From Collinsella sp. (GTDB lineage: Bacteria; Actinomycetota; Coriobacteriia; Coriobacteriales; Coriobacteriaceae), in the NCBI GenBank assembly GCA_018382295.1, contig JAGZQF010000039.1:1-16440 (forward strand): 16,440 nucleotides of DNA, written 5' to 3'. The notes beneath the pieces were generated by a model. That model made no database searches, was not told the origin of the DNA, and saw only the letters and a program-made list of their open reading frames with translations. How positions within the stretch are numbered: the first letter of the stretch is position 1; each line of letters starts with the position of its first letter. Of this stretch, positions 1 through 9,005 are shown piece after piece. The position numbers were made by a program, and so were the translations under genes.

Positions 1-90
1 CATGCTGCCCCCATCATCGCGGTCTACGGGGTCAAAGATATGGCACCGTGGGGACACATGTATGTCAATCCTGGTCTAACAGAGCCTTAA
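1..90 (+). CDS. Possible 3' end of an unidentified gene (partial)
   Basis: The first reading frame is open from base 1 to a TAA at 88-90 and gives 29 residues, including VYGVKDMAPWGHMYVNPG. Codons in the first half mostly end in G or C, as in the real genes here; the second half does not. The last nine codons and the stop lie inside a 27-bp sequence that recurs inverted near the right end of the window, so the true end may have been altered or the frame may not be coding. It would converge on the gene ending at 136, with a terminator between. I do not recognise the protein. Confidence 0.25.
   Translation, partial: HAAPIIAVYGVKDMAPWGHMYVNPGLTEP
62..88 (+). repeat. 27-bp repeat, left copy (inverted relative to 16344-16370)
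   Basis: This 27-base sequence, from ATGTCAATCC to AGAGCCTT, is found as an exact reverse complement at 16344-16370. The identity stops cleanly on both sides. The two copies are 16.2 kb apart and point towards each other. Confidence 0.85.
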
Positions 91-129
91 AAAATCATCC
101 CGCGAGGCTTGTGGCTCACGCGGGATGAT
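89..129 (-). terminator. Rho-independent terminator after the 321-residue membrane protein gene
   Basis: There is a perfect 11-bp stem (94-104 with 119-129) and a 14-nt loop. On the minus strand it is followed at once by six T residues (complement of A89-A94). It lies just past the stop codon at 136 and ends the minus-strand Nudix/ABC/membrane-protein group. The plus-strand side has no T tract, so it works mainly in one direction. Confidence 0.85.
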
Positions 130-135
130 GACGTC

Positions 136-1101
136 TTACTTTCTCTTGTCCTGCTCCAGCAAATCGGACGGTGAGCGATCGGGCTTGCCACCGCGGAAAA
201 TCTCGCGGCCATGCAGACGATGTTCCAGGTCACGCTCGGCCTTTTCCTCGTCAATCTTGGTCTGGCTCACCACCGGGTCCTCAATCAACGACGACACCGA
301 GTTCACCTGCTTCTGAATGCGCTCGGCGATGGTGTCATCCATACTCACGATGCGCATCTTCCAGTCGATACTCGTGGCGTTGGATGAGCTCTTGGTCCAC
401 ACGAACGTCAAAATGGCGCTCTGGTGGCCGCGCGCGGGGAACATGCCAAAGAAGGAATCGTGCTGAATGTTGCTATCCTCGTCGATATAGGCGTGAACGT
501 TATACACCACGCGGTCGATCTTATCGTTGAGCAACGCGTTGGTCGCAAGCGCCGCGGCCTGAATCTGCCCGTTGGACAGCAGCTCGAGCTCGTTGGCAGA
601 CGATGTGTCCAACACCGTCACCTCGACCGTGCCCGTGCGTTCATCGGCTTCATCGACGGTGAAGTCGAGCGGGAACTGCGTAAAGCCGTTGCCCCATTCA
701 AGTCCACCCTTCAGCGCCGTCGAAACGGTATCGACCGAAACGCTCTCGGACAGGTTGGCGGTGTTCAGACGACGCATCACGCCGTAGCCAATCTGCATGC
801 CCACGATCAGCACCAAAATACCGATGACCACGGCCATCGCGGTCTTCGTAATGGTATGGCTCACCTGCGAGCCCGAAGGATCGTCCTCGGACAGCGGGTC
901 GATATGTTTTGCCTGGCTCGCGCGGTCCTCGCTGCGCAGCTGCGCTAGCGCCGCTTTGTCACCGCGCTTGGCCGCAGCCTCCTTCTCACGCATGCGCTCG
1001 GTACGCTTTTTGGCGAGCGTGGGATCCAAGACGCCGGATGCATCGATTTCGGAGAATAACTCCGTCACTTCTTCCGGAGTCAAAGGGTTCTTGTCAGCCA
1101 T
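136..1101 (-). CDS. Hypothetical single-pass membrane protein
   Basis: The product has 321 residues and I do not recognise its family. Residues 1-80 are hydrophilic and charged with a likely coiled stretch (KKRTERMREKEAAAKRGDKAA). One strong membrane helix lies at about 87-108. The roughly 210-residue remainder would lie outside the cell if the positive, cytoplasm-like N-terminus stays inside. It includes a possible folded domain at about 115-280 and ends in a charged tail (EKAERDLEHRLHGREIF...). The start is supported by AGGAAG 4 nt before the ATG. It begins 19 nt after the ABC exporter stop, so the two are probably co-transcribed, and the protein could be an accessory to the exporter. That role is inference from position only. 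Confidence 0.8.
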   Translation of the reverse strand: MADKNPLTPEEVTELFSEIDASGVLDPTLAKKRTERMREKEAAAKRGDKAALAQLRSEDRASQAKHIDPLSEDDPSGSQVSHTITKTAMAVVIGILVLIVGMQIGYGVMRRLNTANLSESVSVDTVSTALKGGLEWGNGFTQFPLDFTVDEADERTGTVEVTVLDTSSANELELLSNGQIQAAALATNALLNDKIDRVVYNVHAYIDEDSNIQHDSFFGMFPARGHQSAILTFVWTKSSSNATSIDWKMRIVSMDDTIAERIQKQVNSVSSLIEDPVVSQTKIDEEKAERDLEHRLHGREIFRGGKPDRSPSDLLEQDKRK

Positions 1102-1120
1102 AAACTTCCTGTCATATCAA

Positions 1121-2893
1121 TCAGTCGAGCTCGTGCGCACGCGCACCTTCGAACTGCATTCGATAGTAACGGGCATAGGTGCCGCCACGGGCGAGAAGCT
1201 CCTCGTGCGTGCCACGCTCCACAACGCGACCATGCTCAACGGTCGCAATCTCATCGGCGTGTTTAATGGTCGAGAGACGGTGGGCGATGATGATTGTGGT
1301 ACGGCCGCGTGCCAGCTCTTCGAGCGACTCCTGCACCGCCTCCTCGCTCTCGTTATCCAAAGCACTCGTCGCCTCGTCCAAGATCAAGATTTTGGGATTC
1401 TTGAGAAACACACGCGCGATGGCAACGCGCTGCTTCTGTCCGCCCGAAAGACGGCTGCCGCGCTCGCCCACGACCGTGTCATAGCCCTGTGGAAGCGACT
1501 CGATAAAGGCATCGATGTTGGCACGACGGGCCGCCTCGGCGATCTCTTCCGCCGTAGCGCCCGGCTTGCCGTAGGCGATGTTCTCGCCAATCGTACCGTC
1601 AAACAGATAGACATCCTGCTGCACCAGGCCGATGGCGCGACGCAGGCTCTGCTGCGTCACATCACGCACGTCCTGGCCGTCGATGCTAATGGAGCCGGCA
1701 GCCACGTCATAAAAGCGCGGCAGCAGCGAACAGGTCGTGGACTTGCCGCCGCCCGAAGGGCCAACCAAAGCGATGGTCTGCCCGGGCTTGATGGACAGAT
1801 CCATATGGTCGATAACGGGACGCTCGTCGGCATCGCCCTCGCCCAGCTCGACATCCTCGTAGTTAAAGCACACGTCGTGATACTCCACGGCGCCGGCGGT
1901 CACCTGCAGATCCGTGGCGCCCGGCTTGTCCCGGATATCCGGCGCGGTCGAGAGCACCTCGTCCATACGCTTAAAGCCGGCAATAGCCTTCTGATACGTT
2001 TCGGCCGAATTGACGAGTGTCTCGAGCGGCGTGCAGAACAGCGAAATGTAGAGAGCGAAGGTTGCCATATCGACCGCCTGCAGCTGACCCTGGGCAACGA
2101 GCCAACCACCCAGCAGCACCACGATCACATAGAGCACACCCGAGAGCAGGCCATACGTCGCGGTATAGACGCCCATGGCGTGATACATGTTCTCCTTGGA
2201 CGAAAGATAGCGATTGTTGGAGGCGCGGAACTTGAAGCGTTCGGTCTCCTCGTTGGCAAAGCTCTTGACCACGCGCATGCCCGCCAGCGAATCCTGCAGC
2301 TGCGCATTGATGCCGCTGATCTTTTTGCGGTTGTCGCTAAAGACCTCGCGCATACGCATGTTTTGCCAAAACATGATGACCGCAAACGCCGCCGTCACCA
2401 CGGCCATGGCGAGCGCCAGCACCGGGGCGATGGTAAAGAGGATCACAAACGAGCCGATAATCTCGATGCCGCAGATGATGATCCACTCGGGCACGTGGTG
2501 CGCCGCCTCGCAGATATCGAACAGGTCGTTGACCACGCGGCTCATCATGTCGCCGGAGCTGTTGCGGTCGAAGTACGCAAAGCTAAAGCGCTCATACTGG
2601 TCGAACAGGTCCTCGCGCATTTTGGACTCCATGCGCGCACCCATCACGTGACCCCAATAGCTCACAAAGTAGCGGCAGGCGCAGCGGACGGCATACATCA
2701 GCACCAAGCCCACCGCGATCATGCCGAGCGCCTGCATAATGGCAGCCTGACCCTGAGTAAATAGCCCACCGGTCAAATTGCGCAGGATAATGGGGAACGC
2801 CAGGTCAATGGCGGCAAGCACCAGAGCACAAACAGTATCAGCAACAAAAAGCCCCATCTGGGGCTTGTAGTACGAAAGAAACCTCTTCAGCAT
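1121..2893 (-). CDS. ABC exporter, fused permease and ATPase (half-transporter)
   Basis: This 590-residue protein has a type IV (MsbA/LmrA-like) exporter layout, with a membrane domain followed by a nucleotide-binding domain. About six hydrophobic helices occupy residues 14-290. The ATPase motifs are complete: Walker A GPSGGGKST (378-386), Q-loop VQQD (about 424-427), signature LSGGQKQR (482-489), Walker B ILILDEATSALD (502-513) and the switch histidine in AHRLSTI (538). A short acidic insertion (VELGEGDADERP, 348-359) sits early in the ATPase domain. It should act as a dimer in the cytoplasmic membrane; if no partner half exists nearby it is a homodimer. The substrate (drug, lipid or peptide) cannot be told from sequence. 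Start: GAGGA 4 nt before the ATG. It follows the Nudix gene after a long hairpin and precedes a one-helix membrane protein gene. Confidence 0.93.
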   Translation of the reverse strand: MLKRFLSYYKPQMGLFVADTVCALVLAAIDLAFPIILRNLTGGLFTQGQAAIMQALGMIAVGLVLMYAVRCACRYFVSYWGHVMGARMESKMREDLFDQYERFSFAYFDRNSSGDMMSRVVNDLFDICEAAHHVPEWIIICGIEIIGSFVILFTIAPVLALAMAVVTAAFAVIMFWQNMRMREVFSDNRKKISGINAQLQDSLAGMRVVKSFANEETERFKFRASNNRYLSSKENMYHAMGVYTATYGLLSGVLYVIVVLLGGWLVAQGQLQAVDMATFALYISLFCTPLETLVNSAETYQKAIAGFKRMDEVLSTAPDIRDKPGATDLQVTAGAVEYHDVCFNYEDVELGEGDADERPVIDHMDLSIKPGQTIALVGPSGGGKSTTCSLLPRFYDVAAGSISIDGQDVRDVTQQSLRRAIGLVQQDVYLFDGTIGENIAYGKPGATAEEIAEAARRANIDAFIESLPQGYDTVVGERGSRLSGGQKQRVAIARVFLKNPKILILDEATSALDNESEEAVQESLEELARGRTTIIIAHRLSTIKHADEIATVEHGRVVERGTHEELLARGGTYARYYRMQFEGARAHELD

Positions 2894-2924
2894 GTGATCC
2901 TCAAAGAAATATCAGCAACGTAAG

Positions 2925-2963
2925 GCCCTGGGACAAAGCAATCAGTAGTACTTGTCCCAGGGC
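2925..2963 (-). terminator. Strong hairpin between the Nudix gene and the ABC exporter
   Basis: A perfect 12-bp stem (2925-2936 with 2952-2963, GCCCTGGGACAA/TTGTCCCAGGGC) closes a 15-nt loop. It starts 12 nt past the Nudix stop codon. On the minus strand the stem is followed by CTTACGTT, not a run of T. It may therefore be a weak terminator, a pause site, or an RNA-stability hairpin that lets some transcription pass into the exporter. Confidence 0.55.
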
Positions 2964-2975
2964 TATCCCCACTCG

Positions 2976-3671
2976 TTAAAGCTCCGTGCCCCCAAGGCGG
3001 TGCGCGATGCTGTCGCAGGCAAGCGCGCCTACGACGGTCTTGGCGTCTTCGATCTTGCCGTCGAGCACGGCGTCGATCAGCTCGTGCAGCGGCACGAGGT
3101 CCACGTTGACAAACTCGTCATCATCGGGGTTGGGTGCATCGAACTCGAGCTTGGTGGCCAGGTAGATGTGAATGATCTCATCGCAGAAGCCGCAGGACGT
3201 GACAATCGACGTCAAAAAGCGAATGCGACCGGCCCTAAAGCCCGTCTCCTCATGCAGCTCGCGCTTGGCGCAATCGAGCGGGTCCTCGCCTGGATCGAGC
3301 TTGCCGGCGGGAATCTCGACCGTCACGCGGTCGATGGCGGTGCGGTACTGGCGCACCAGTACGATCTTGCCGCTCTCGGTCAGTGCCACAACAGCCGCCG
3401 CACCCGGATGGCGAACGATATCGCGGGCGCTACGGCGACCGTTGGGCAGCTCAACCTCAAGACGGTGGACGTCGAGGATCTTGCCCTTCCAGGCGCACTC
3501 CTCCGAAAGAATCTTCTCGTGCAGCTCGGCATCGTGCGGGTCGTCATCGCCCAGCACCAGCGCCGGCTCGTCAGCGACCTCGCCACCAGGCTCGCCCTCG
3601 GCGTGCCCATACACGCGGCTGTCCTCTTCGACGATCTGCGCGTCCACGAGCTCTTCGTTCTTCTCGTCCAT
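2976..3671 (-). CDS. Nudix hydrolase, ADP-ribose pyrophosphatase-like
   Basis: The Nudix box G-x5-E-x7-REL-x-EE-x-GF is complete (GKLDPGEDPLDCAKRELHEETGF, residues about 123-145). It is preceded by VRQYRTAIDRVTVEIPAGK, the pattern of the ADP-ribose/nucleoside-diphosphate-sugar branch of the family. Such enzymes split ADP-ribose or related nucleotides into two monophosphates using Mg2+ held by the box glutamates. The protein is 231 residues from the chosen start. It carries an acidic N-terminal extension of about 50 residues that looks disordered and is not part of the fold. An ATG at 3680 lies nearly on top of the ribosome binding site; the ATG at 3671 has GAGAGGA 9 nt upstream and is preferred. 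The gene starts about 20 nt after purD and is probably co-transcribed with it. The exact substrate is uncertain. Confidence 0.88.
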   Translation of the reverse strand: MDEKNEELVDAQIVEEDSRVYGHAEGEPGGEVADEPALVLGDDDPHDAELHEKILSEECAWKGKILDVHRLEVELPNGRRSARDIVRHPGAAAVVALTESGKIVLVRQYRTAIDRVTVEIPAGKLDPGEDPLDCAKRELHEETGFRAGRIRFLTSIVTSCGFCDEIIHIYLATKLEFDAPNPDDDEFVNVDLVPLHELIDAVLDGKIEDAKTVVGALACDSIAHRLGGTEL

Positions 3672-3692
3672 CCGTCTCATTCCTCTCGGATT

Positions 3693-4997
3693 TTAGGCAT
3701 CCCAGGCGTCGCGGCCGCGCAGCGCGCGCAGGCCGATGTCGTGACGCAGGGTCTTGCCCTCAAAATCAATCTTCTCGCAGGCCTCGTAGGCAAGGTTGCG
3801 AGCGTTCTCGAACGTGTCGCCCAGAGCGGTCACGGCAAGCACGCGGCCGCCATTGGTCACGAGCTGACCGTCCACCACGGCAGTTCCCGCATGGTACACG
3901 GTCACGTTCTCCATGGCCTCGGCATCCTCAATACCGGTGATGACCTTTCCTTTCTCGTAGCTGCCGGGGTAGCCCGCGCTCGTCAGGACAACGGCCACGG
4001 CCCACTCGTCACGCCAGTCGAGCTCAATCTGATCGAGCTCGCAGTTGGCACAAGCCAGCATGACCTCGACCAGGTCGTTCTTAAGGCGCGGCAGCACGAC
4101 CTGCGTCTCGGGGTCGCCAAAGCGGGCATTGAACTCCAGCACCTTGGGACCGGCGGGGGTGAGCATAAAGCCGCCGTACAGGCAGCCGCGGTAGTCGATA
4201 CCCTCGGCAGCGAGCTCGGCCACGGTCTGCTCCATGACCGCCACCATGGTGGCGTGCTCCTCGTCAGTCACGATGGGCACCGGGCTGTAGACGCCCATGC
4301 CGCCGGTGTTGGGACCAAGGTCGCCCTCAAGCGCGCGCTTGTGGTCCTGCGAGGTAGCCATGGGGCGCACGGTCTTGCCGTCGGTAAAGGCCAGCAGCGA
4401 GCACTCGGGGCCGGTCAGCATCTCCTCGATGACCACGGTGTTGCCGGCATCGCCAAAGGTGCCGCCAAAGCACTCGCGCACGGCTTCCTCGGCCTGCTCA
4501 AGTTCGGTCGCCACGATAACGCCCTTGCCGGCGGCAAGGCCGTCAGCCTTCACGACCAGCGGGGCGCCCTGCTCGCGTACGTAGGCGAGAGCCGAAGCCT
4601 CGTCGGTAAACGAACCATAGGCTGCCGTCGGAATACCGGCGCGCTCCATGAGCTGCTTGGAGAACAGCTTGGAGCCCTCCATCTGGGCACCCTCGGCACC
4701 CGGGCCAAAGCAGGGAATACCCGCCGCGCGCACGGCGTCGGCCACGCCCGCCACAAGCGGAGCCTCGGGGCCAATTACCACGAGTCCGCATCCGTGGCTC
4801 TGCGCAAACGCCGCCACGGCCGCAGGATCGCAGTCGTCGAGAACAACGTTCTCGCCGCAGCTCGCGGTGCCGCCGTTGCCCGGCGCGATGTAGAGCTTGC
4901 CGGCGCGCGGTGATGCTGCGAGCTTAGCTGCCAAAGCATGCTCACGGCCGCCGCTGCCCAACAACAGGATGTCGATGGTTTGAGTGTCCGCCTTCAA
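3693..4997 (-). CDS. purD: Phosphoribosylamine-glycine ligase (GAR synthetase)
   Basis: The enzyme joins glycine to 5-phosphoribosylamine using ATP, the second step of purine synthesis, in the cytosol. The 434-residue product fits the family. Seen in order: N-terminal GSGGREHALA (14-23), GPEAPLV, the ATP-grasp loop KADGLAAGKGV, DHKRALEGDLGPNTGGMG, and the metal/ATP site LEFNARFGDPETQ. The open frame continues upstream to an ATG at 5165, but that would add 56 residues with no family match and overlap purA. A TTG at 4997 has GAGGAGG 5 nt upstream and starts right where the conserved fold begins, so it is taken as the start. It follows purA after a 118-nt spacer containing possible alternative RNA hairpins, and the Nudix gene follows it closely. 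Confidence 0.95.
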   Translation of the reverse strand: MKADTQTIDILLLGSGGREHALAAKLAASPRAGKLYIAPGNGGTASCGENVVLDDCDPAAVAAFAQSHGCGLVVIGPEAPLVAGVADAVRAAGIPCFGPGAEGAQMEGSKLFSKQLMERAGIPTAAYGSFTDEASALAYVREQGAPLVVKADGLAAGKGVIVATELEQAEEAVRECFGGTFGDAGNTVVIEEMLTGPECSLLAFTDGKTVRPMATSQDHKRALEGDLGPNTGGMGVYSPVPIVTDEEHATMVAVMEQTVAELAAEGIDYRGCLYGGFMLTPAGPKVLEFNARFGDPETQVVLPRLKNDLVEVMLACANCELDQIELDWRDEWAVAVVLTSAGYPGSYEKGKVITGIEDAEAMENVTVYHAGTAVVDGQLVTNGGRVLAVTALGDTFENARNLAYEACEKIDFEGKTLRHDIGLRALRGRDAWDA

Positions 4998-5037
4998 GGG
5001 TGCCTCCTCTATGGATGAATGGCCCGCTCCGCGCGAG

Positions 5038-5093
5038 CCCTTTGCAAGCAAATATACCCCTCGGCCGCCCGTCCGGGCTGCAAAGGGGTATAT
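5038..5093 (-). promoter_or_regulatory. Candidate attenuator with two competing hairpins, purA-purD spacer
   Basis: In minus-strand RNA, the segment from 5093 to 5079 (ATATACCCCTTTGCA) can pair in two ways. Its first 10 bases match 5061-5052 perfectly, giving a 10-bp stem around a GC-rich inner hairpin (5066-5077). Its last 9 bases match 5046-5038 perfectly (CCCTTTGCA with TGCAAAGGG). The two pairings share CCCT and so exclude each other. There is no clear T tract, so the effect, if any, could be on RNA stability or on translation of purD rather than simple termination. Function is inference. Confidence 0.4.
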
Positions 5094-5115
5094 CGCAATA
5101 ACCAAATAGTCCCGA

Positions 5116-6402
<1,287 letters not shown>

Positions 6403-6468
6403 GTTTACTCCTTACATTCATGGACTGTCTACGCGCCACGCTGGCACGCAGAAGCACAAAACATTCCC

Positions 6469-6497
6469 AGTATACCCGTGCAACGGGCGCCTGTCCT
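6469..6497 (-). promoter_or_regulatory. Candidate promoter for purA
   Basis: On the minus strand a good -10 box TATACT (6469-6474) lies 17 nt from a weak -35 AGGACA (6492-6497), which overlaps the dnaB stop codon. It would start RNA about 55-60 nt upstream of the purA ATG and let purA-purD be transcribed apart from dnaB. Confidence 0.4.
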
Positions 6498-7887
6498 ACT
6501 CCTCGGTATGCGCCCCATCAAGCTCATAGAACTTGGTGGATGCCGGCAGGAACATCAGGTCGACGTCACCGATCGGGCCCGAACGGTTCTTGGCCACGAC
6601 GATACGCGTGACGCCCTCGTCGGGTCGATCGTCACGCGAGGCCTCGGCCTCATCGGCGGAGCGGTCCAAGAACATAACGATGTCGGCGTCCTGCTCGATG
6701 GAGCCCGATTCACGCAGGTCGGACAGCTGCGGGCGCTTCCCGGTACGGGACTCGACCTGACGCGACAGCTGCGACAGTGCAATGAGCGGGATCTTGAGCT
6801 CCTTGGCCATGATCTTTAAACCACGCGACATCTCGGAGACCTCGACGGTACGGCTCTCGGAGCGACGCCCCGGCGGAGGACTCACCAGCTGCAGGTAGTC
6901 CAGGATGATGATTGCCTTCTCCTTGTTATGGAGCATACGGCGGCTCTTGGCGCGAATCTCGGTCACTGTGGTGCCGGGCGTATCGTCAATCAGAATATCC
7001 AGCTTGGACAAGGTCTGCGTGGCCTCGTTGATATTGGCCCACTGCTCGGGGCTAATGCGACCCATGCGGAAGTCACTGATCGAGATCATGGCATAGGCGC
7101 AAATCAGACGCTGGGCAATTTCCTTACCCGACATCTCCAGCGAGAAGAAGCCGACGGTATAACCAGCAGCGGCAGCGTTAAGTGCCAGGTTCAGGGCGAA
7201 CGACGTCTTACCCACAGCAGGGCGGGCGCCGATGATGATGAGCTGACCCTCGCGAAAACCCATGAGCATGCGGTCGAGTGACGGGAAGCCGGTGGGCACG
7301 CCCGCCGCCTGACCACCGGCCTGGCACACTTCCTCGGCCTCGTTATAGGCCTCGACCATAAACTCGGTCAGTGTCTTGTAGCTCGACTTGACCTCGCGTG
7401 CCGTAACCTTGAGCAGTTTGCTCTCGGCCAGCTCCACGACCTCTTTGGTGTCGGTGGGGGCGTTATAGGCCAGCGCGTTAATCTCGTTGGTAGCGCCGAT
7501 CAGCTCGCGCAGCATCGAGTCGCGACGGACGATGGCGGCATGGTGCTGCCAGTTCACGAGCGACAGGGTCTGACCCATCAACTCCAAAATGTACGCTTCG
7601 CCACCCACGGCATCGAGCTTGTTGATGCTTCGCAGGTAATCAATCAGCGAGATGGAGTCGATGGGAATGCGGCTGTTGTACATATCGACCATCGCGGTAT
7701 AGATGGTCTTATGAATGGGCCGGTAGAAGTCATCGGGCTGCAGCTCGACCTGGGCCTCTTCGACCACCTCGGGCGATAGCAGCATAGCGGCCAGTACATT
7801 GGCCTCTGCATCTTGGTTTTGGGGAAGACCCAACTTTGAGCCGCGGTCCTCAACCGTCAGCCCGGTCTCCCTATCGTCATATGCCAT
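6496..7887 (-). CDS. dnaB: Replicative DNA helicase
   Basis: DnaB is the ring-shaped hexameric helicase that unwinds DNA ahead of the replication fork and binds primase through its N-terminal domain. From the chosen start the product is 463 residues. It has an N-terminal domain (PQNQDAEANVLAAMLLSP..., 22-125), a linker helix, then a RecA-like ATPase with Walker A GARPAVGKTS (220-229), Walker B IIILDYLQLV (326-335), LSQLSRQVE, and an arginine finger in KNRSGPIG (about 435). No intein is present. An ATG at 7899 lacks a ribosome binding site; the ATG at 7887 has AGGA 5 nt upstream and is preferred. It follows rplI after a terminator and a 200-nt spacer, so it probably has its own promoter, which I could not place with confidence. 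Confidence 0.95.
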   Translation of the reverse strand: MAYDDRETGLTVEDRGSKLGLPQNQDAEANVLAAMLLSPEVVEEAQVELQPDDFYRPIHKTIYTAMVDMYNSRIPIDSISLIDYLRSINKLDAVGGEAYILELMGQTLSLVNWQHHAAIVRRDSMLRELIGATNEINALAYNAPTDTKEVVELAESKLLKVTAREVKSSYKTLTEFMVEAYNEAEEVCQAGGQAAGVPTGFPSLDRMLMGFREGQLIIIGARPAVGKTSFALNLALNAAAAGYTVGFFSLEMSGKEIAQRLICAYAMISISDFRMGRISPEQWANINEATQTLSKLDILIDDTPGTTVTEIRAKSRRMLHNKEKAIIILDYLQLVSPPPGRRSESRTVEVSEMSRGLKIMAKELKIPLIALSQLSRQVESRTGKRPQLSDLRESGSIEQDADIVMFLDRSADEAEASRDDRPDEGVTRIVVAKNRSGPIGDVDLMFLPASTKFYELDGAHTEE

Positions 7888-8039
7888 GAGCATCCTCATT
7901 CATATCGCTTGCGAGCATCCATAGTATCAGCCATGGTCCCAAAACGCGCCGCGCGCCGCCAATCATCACCGAACCAAACGGATGAACGGTCCTGTATATA
8001 GGACTTCGGCGCAACGTTCACCATGACACTCACTCAGCG

Positions 8040-8079
8040 CAAAAAACAAAAGGGCGCCCTGGTTTCCCAGAGCGCCCTT
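8040..8079 (-). terminator. Rho-independent terminator after rplI
   Basis: In the minus-strand direction AAGGGCGC pairs with GCGCCCTT (8072-8079 with 8050-8057), with further CTGG/CCAG pairing inside. The stem runs into a T-rich tract, TTTGTTTTTTG (complement of 8040-8050). It closes the rpsF-ssb-rpsR-rplI operon ahead of dnaB. Confidence 0.9.
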
Positions 8080-8111
8080 CTTAGAACAAGATTGTTGCGT
8101 TGCAGCAAATG

Positions 8112-8651
8112 CTACTCGGCAGCAGCCTCAGTCTCGACCTCGGCGGTCTCGGCCTCGGCGACCTCAGCGGCCTCCTCGACCTCAGCCTCGGCAGCGAGCT
8201 CCTCGGCGGTAACGCCGACGAGAACGACAACCTCGGCCTTGATCTCGCGGTACAGCGAGATGGCAACGGTGTGGGCACCGGCAACCTTGATGGGCTTACC
8301 GAGCTCGACGCGCTTGCGGTCGATGTCCATACCGAGCTGAGCCTTGATGGCATCAGCGATCATAGCGGCGGTAACGGAGCCAAAGAGGATGCCCTCGTCG
8401 CCGACCTTGACGTCAACGGTGACCGTCTTGCCCTCGAAGGCAGCCTTGGTCTCGTTGGCGGTAGCCAGACGGACGGCCTCGCGCTTGGCGATGTTGTTGC
8501 GACGCTCGTCAAGCTGCTTAAGGTTGCCCTTGGTGGCGGCAACAGCGAGCTTCTTGGGGAACAGGAAGTTCTCAGCGTAACCCTGAGCGACCTCTACGAC
8601 GTCACCCTCGCCGCCCTTGCCCTTGATCTCATCGAGAAGAATAACCTTCAT
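8112..8651 (-). CDS. rplI: 50S ribosomal protein L9 with an acidic C-terminal tail
   Basis: L9 binds 23S rRNA near the L1 stalk. The N-terminal domain is clear (MKVILLDEIKGKGGEGDVVEVAQGYAENFLFP; glycine-rich loop and GYAxNFLxP), followed by the long connecting helix (about 41-75) and the C-terminal domain ending at about residue 148. The protein is 179 residues against the usual 148-150. The extra 31 residues consist almost only of Ala, Glu, Val and Thr (EEAAEVAEAETAEVETEAAAE at the end) and should form an acidic disordered or helical tail. AAGGGAG lies 7 nt before the ATG. It is the last gene of the rpsF operon. Confidence 0.96.
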   Translation of the reverse strand: MKVILLDEIKGKGGEGDVVEVAQGYAENFLFPKKLAVAATKGNLKQLDERRNNIAKREAVRLATANETKAAFEGKTVTVDVKVGDEGILFGSVTAAMIADAIKAQLGMDIDRKRVELGKPIKVAGAHTVAISLYREIKAEVVVLVGVTAEELAAEAEVEEAAEVAEAETAEVETEAAAE

Positions 8652-8666
8652 GATGCGTCTCCCTTC

Positions 8667-8933
8667 TTAGCCGCGGTCGCGGTTGCCACGAGAGGAAACC
8701 ACGGGGACGGTGTACGGCAGGAGAGCCATCTCGCGGGCGCGCTTGATGGCGTTGGCGATGTCATGCTGATGCTGCGTGCAAGCGCCAGTGACGCGACGGG
8801 GCTTGATCTTGCCACGGTCGGTCATGTACTTACGGAGAAGCTGAGTGTCCTTATAGTCGATGAACTCAGTGTTCTCCTTGCAGAACTGGCAGTACTTACG
8901 ACGCGGCTGACGTGCAGAAAAATCATTAGCCAT
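8667..8933 (-). CDS. rpsR: 30S ribosomal protein S18
   Basis: S18 pairs with S6 on the platform of the small subunit. The 88-residue protein has the family core RRKYCQFCKENTEFIDYKD, LLRKYMTDRGKIKPRRVTG and IKRAREMALLPY. Cys15 and Cys18 (CxxC), with the later Cys and His residues in GACTQHQHD, make it look like the zinc-binding (C+) form of S18; that is inference. The open frame extends upstream to 8984, but the added residues do not match the family. The ATG at 8933 has GAAAGG 9 nt upstream. It lies between ssb and rplI in the standard order. Confidence 0.96.
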   Translation of the reverse strand: MANDFSARQPRRKYCQFCKENTEFIDYKDTQLLRKYMTDRGKIKPRRVTGACTQHQHDIANAIKRAREMALLPYTVPVVSSRGNRDRG

Positions 8934-9005
8934 GTCAAAATACCTTTCATTTGGCAACTTCGGCGAACCGAAGCCGCCTCTCACTCAAAAATAGGTGAAC
9001 AACCC

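Noticed and set aside
797..2764. 655-residue open frame opposite the ABC exporter; similar very long frames at 2952-4913, 5182-6396, 8100-9872 and 13398-14498
   Set aside because: All are antisense to well-identified genes, rich in His/Arg/Ala/Gly as expected from reading GC-rich codons backwards, and lack ribosome binding sites or family motifs.
7989..8004. Palindrome GTCCT-GTATAT-AGGAC upstream of dnaB as an operator or promoter
   Set aside because: The arms are only 5 bp, and no -35 box fits the TATACA it contains. It is too weak to annotate.
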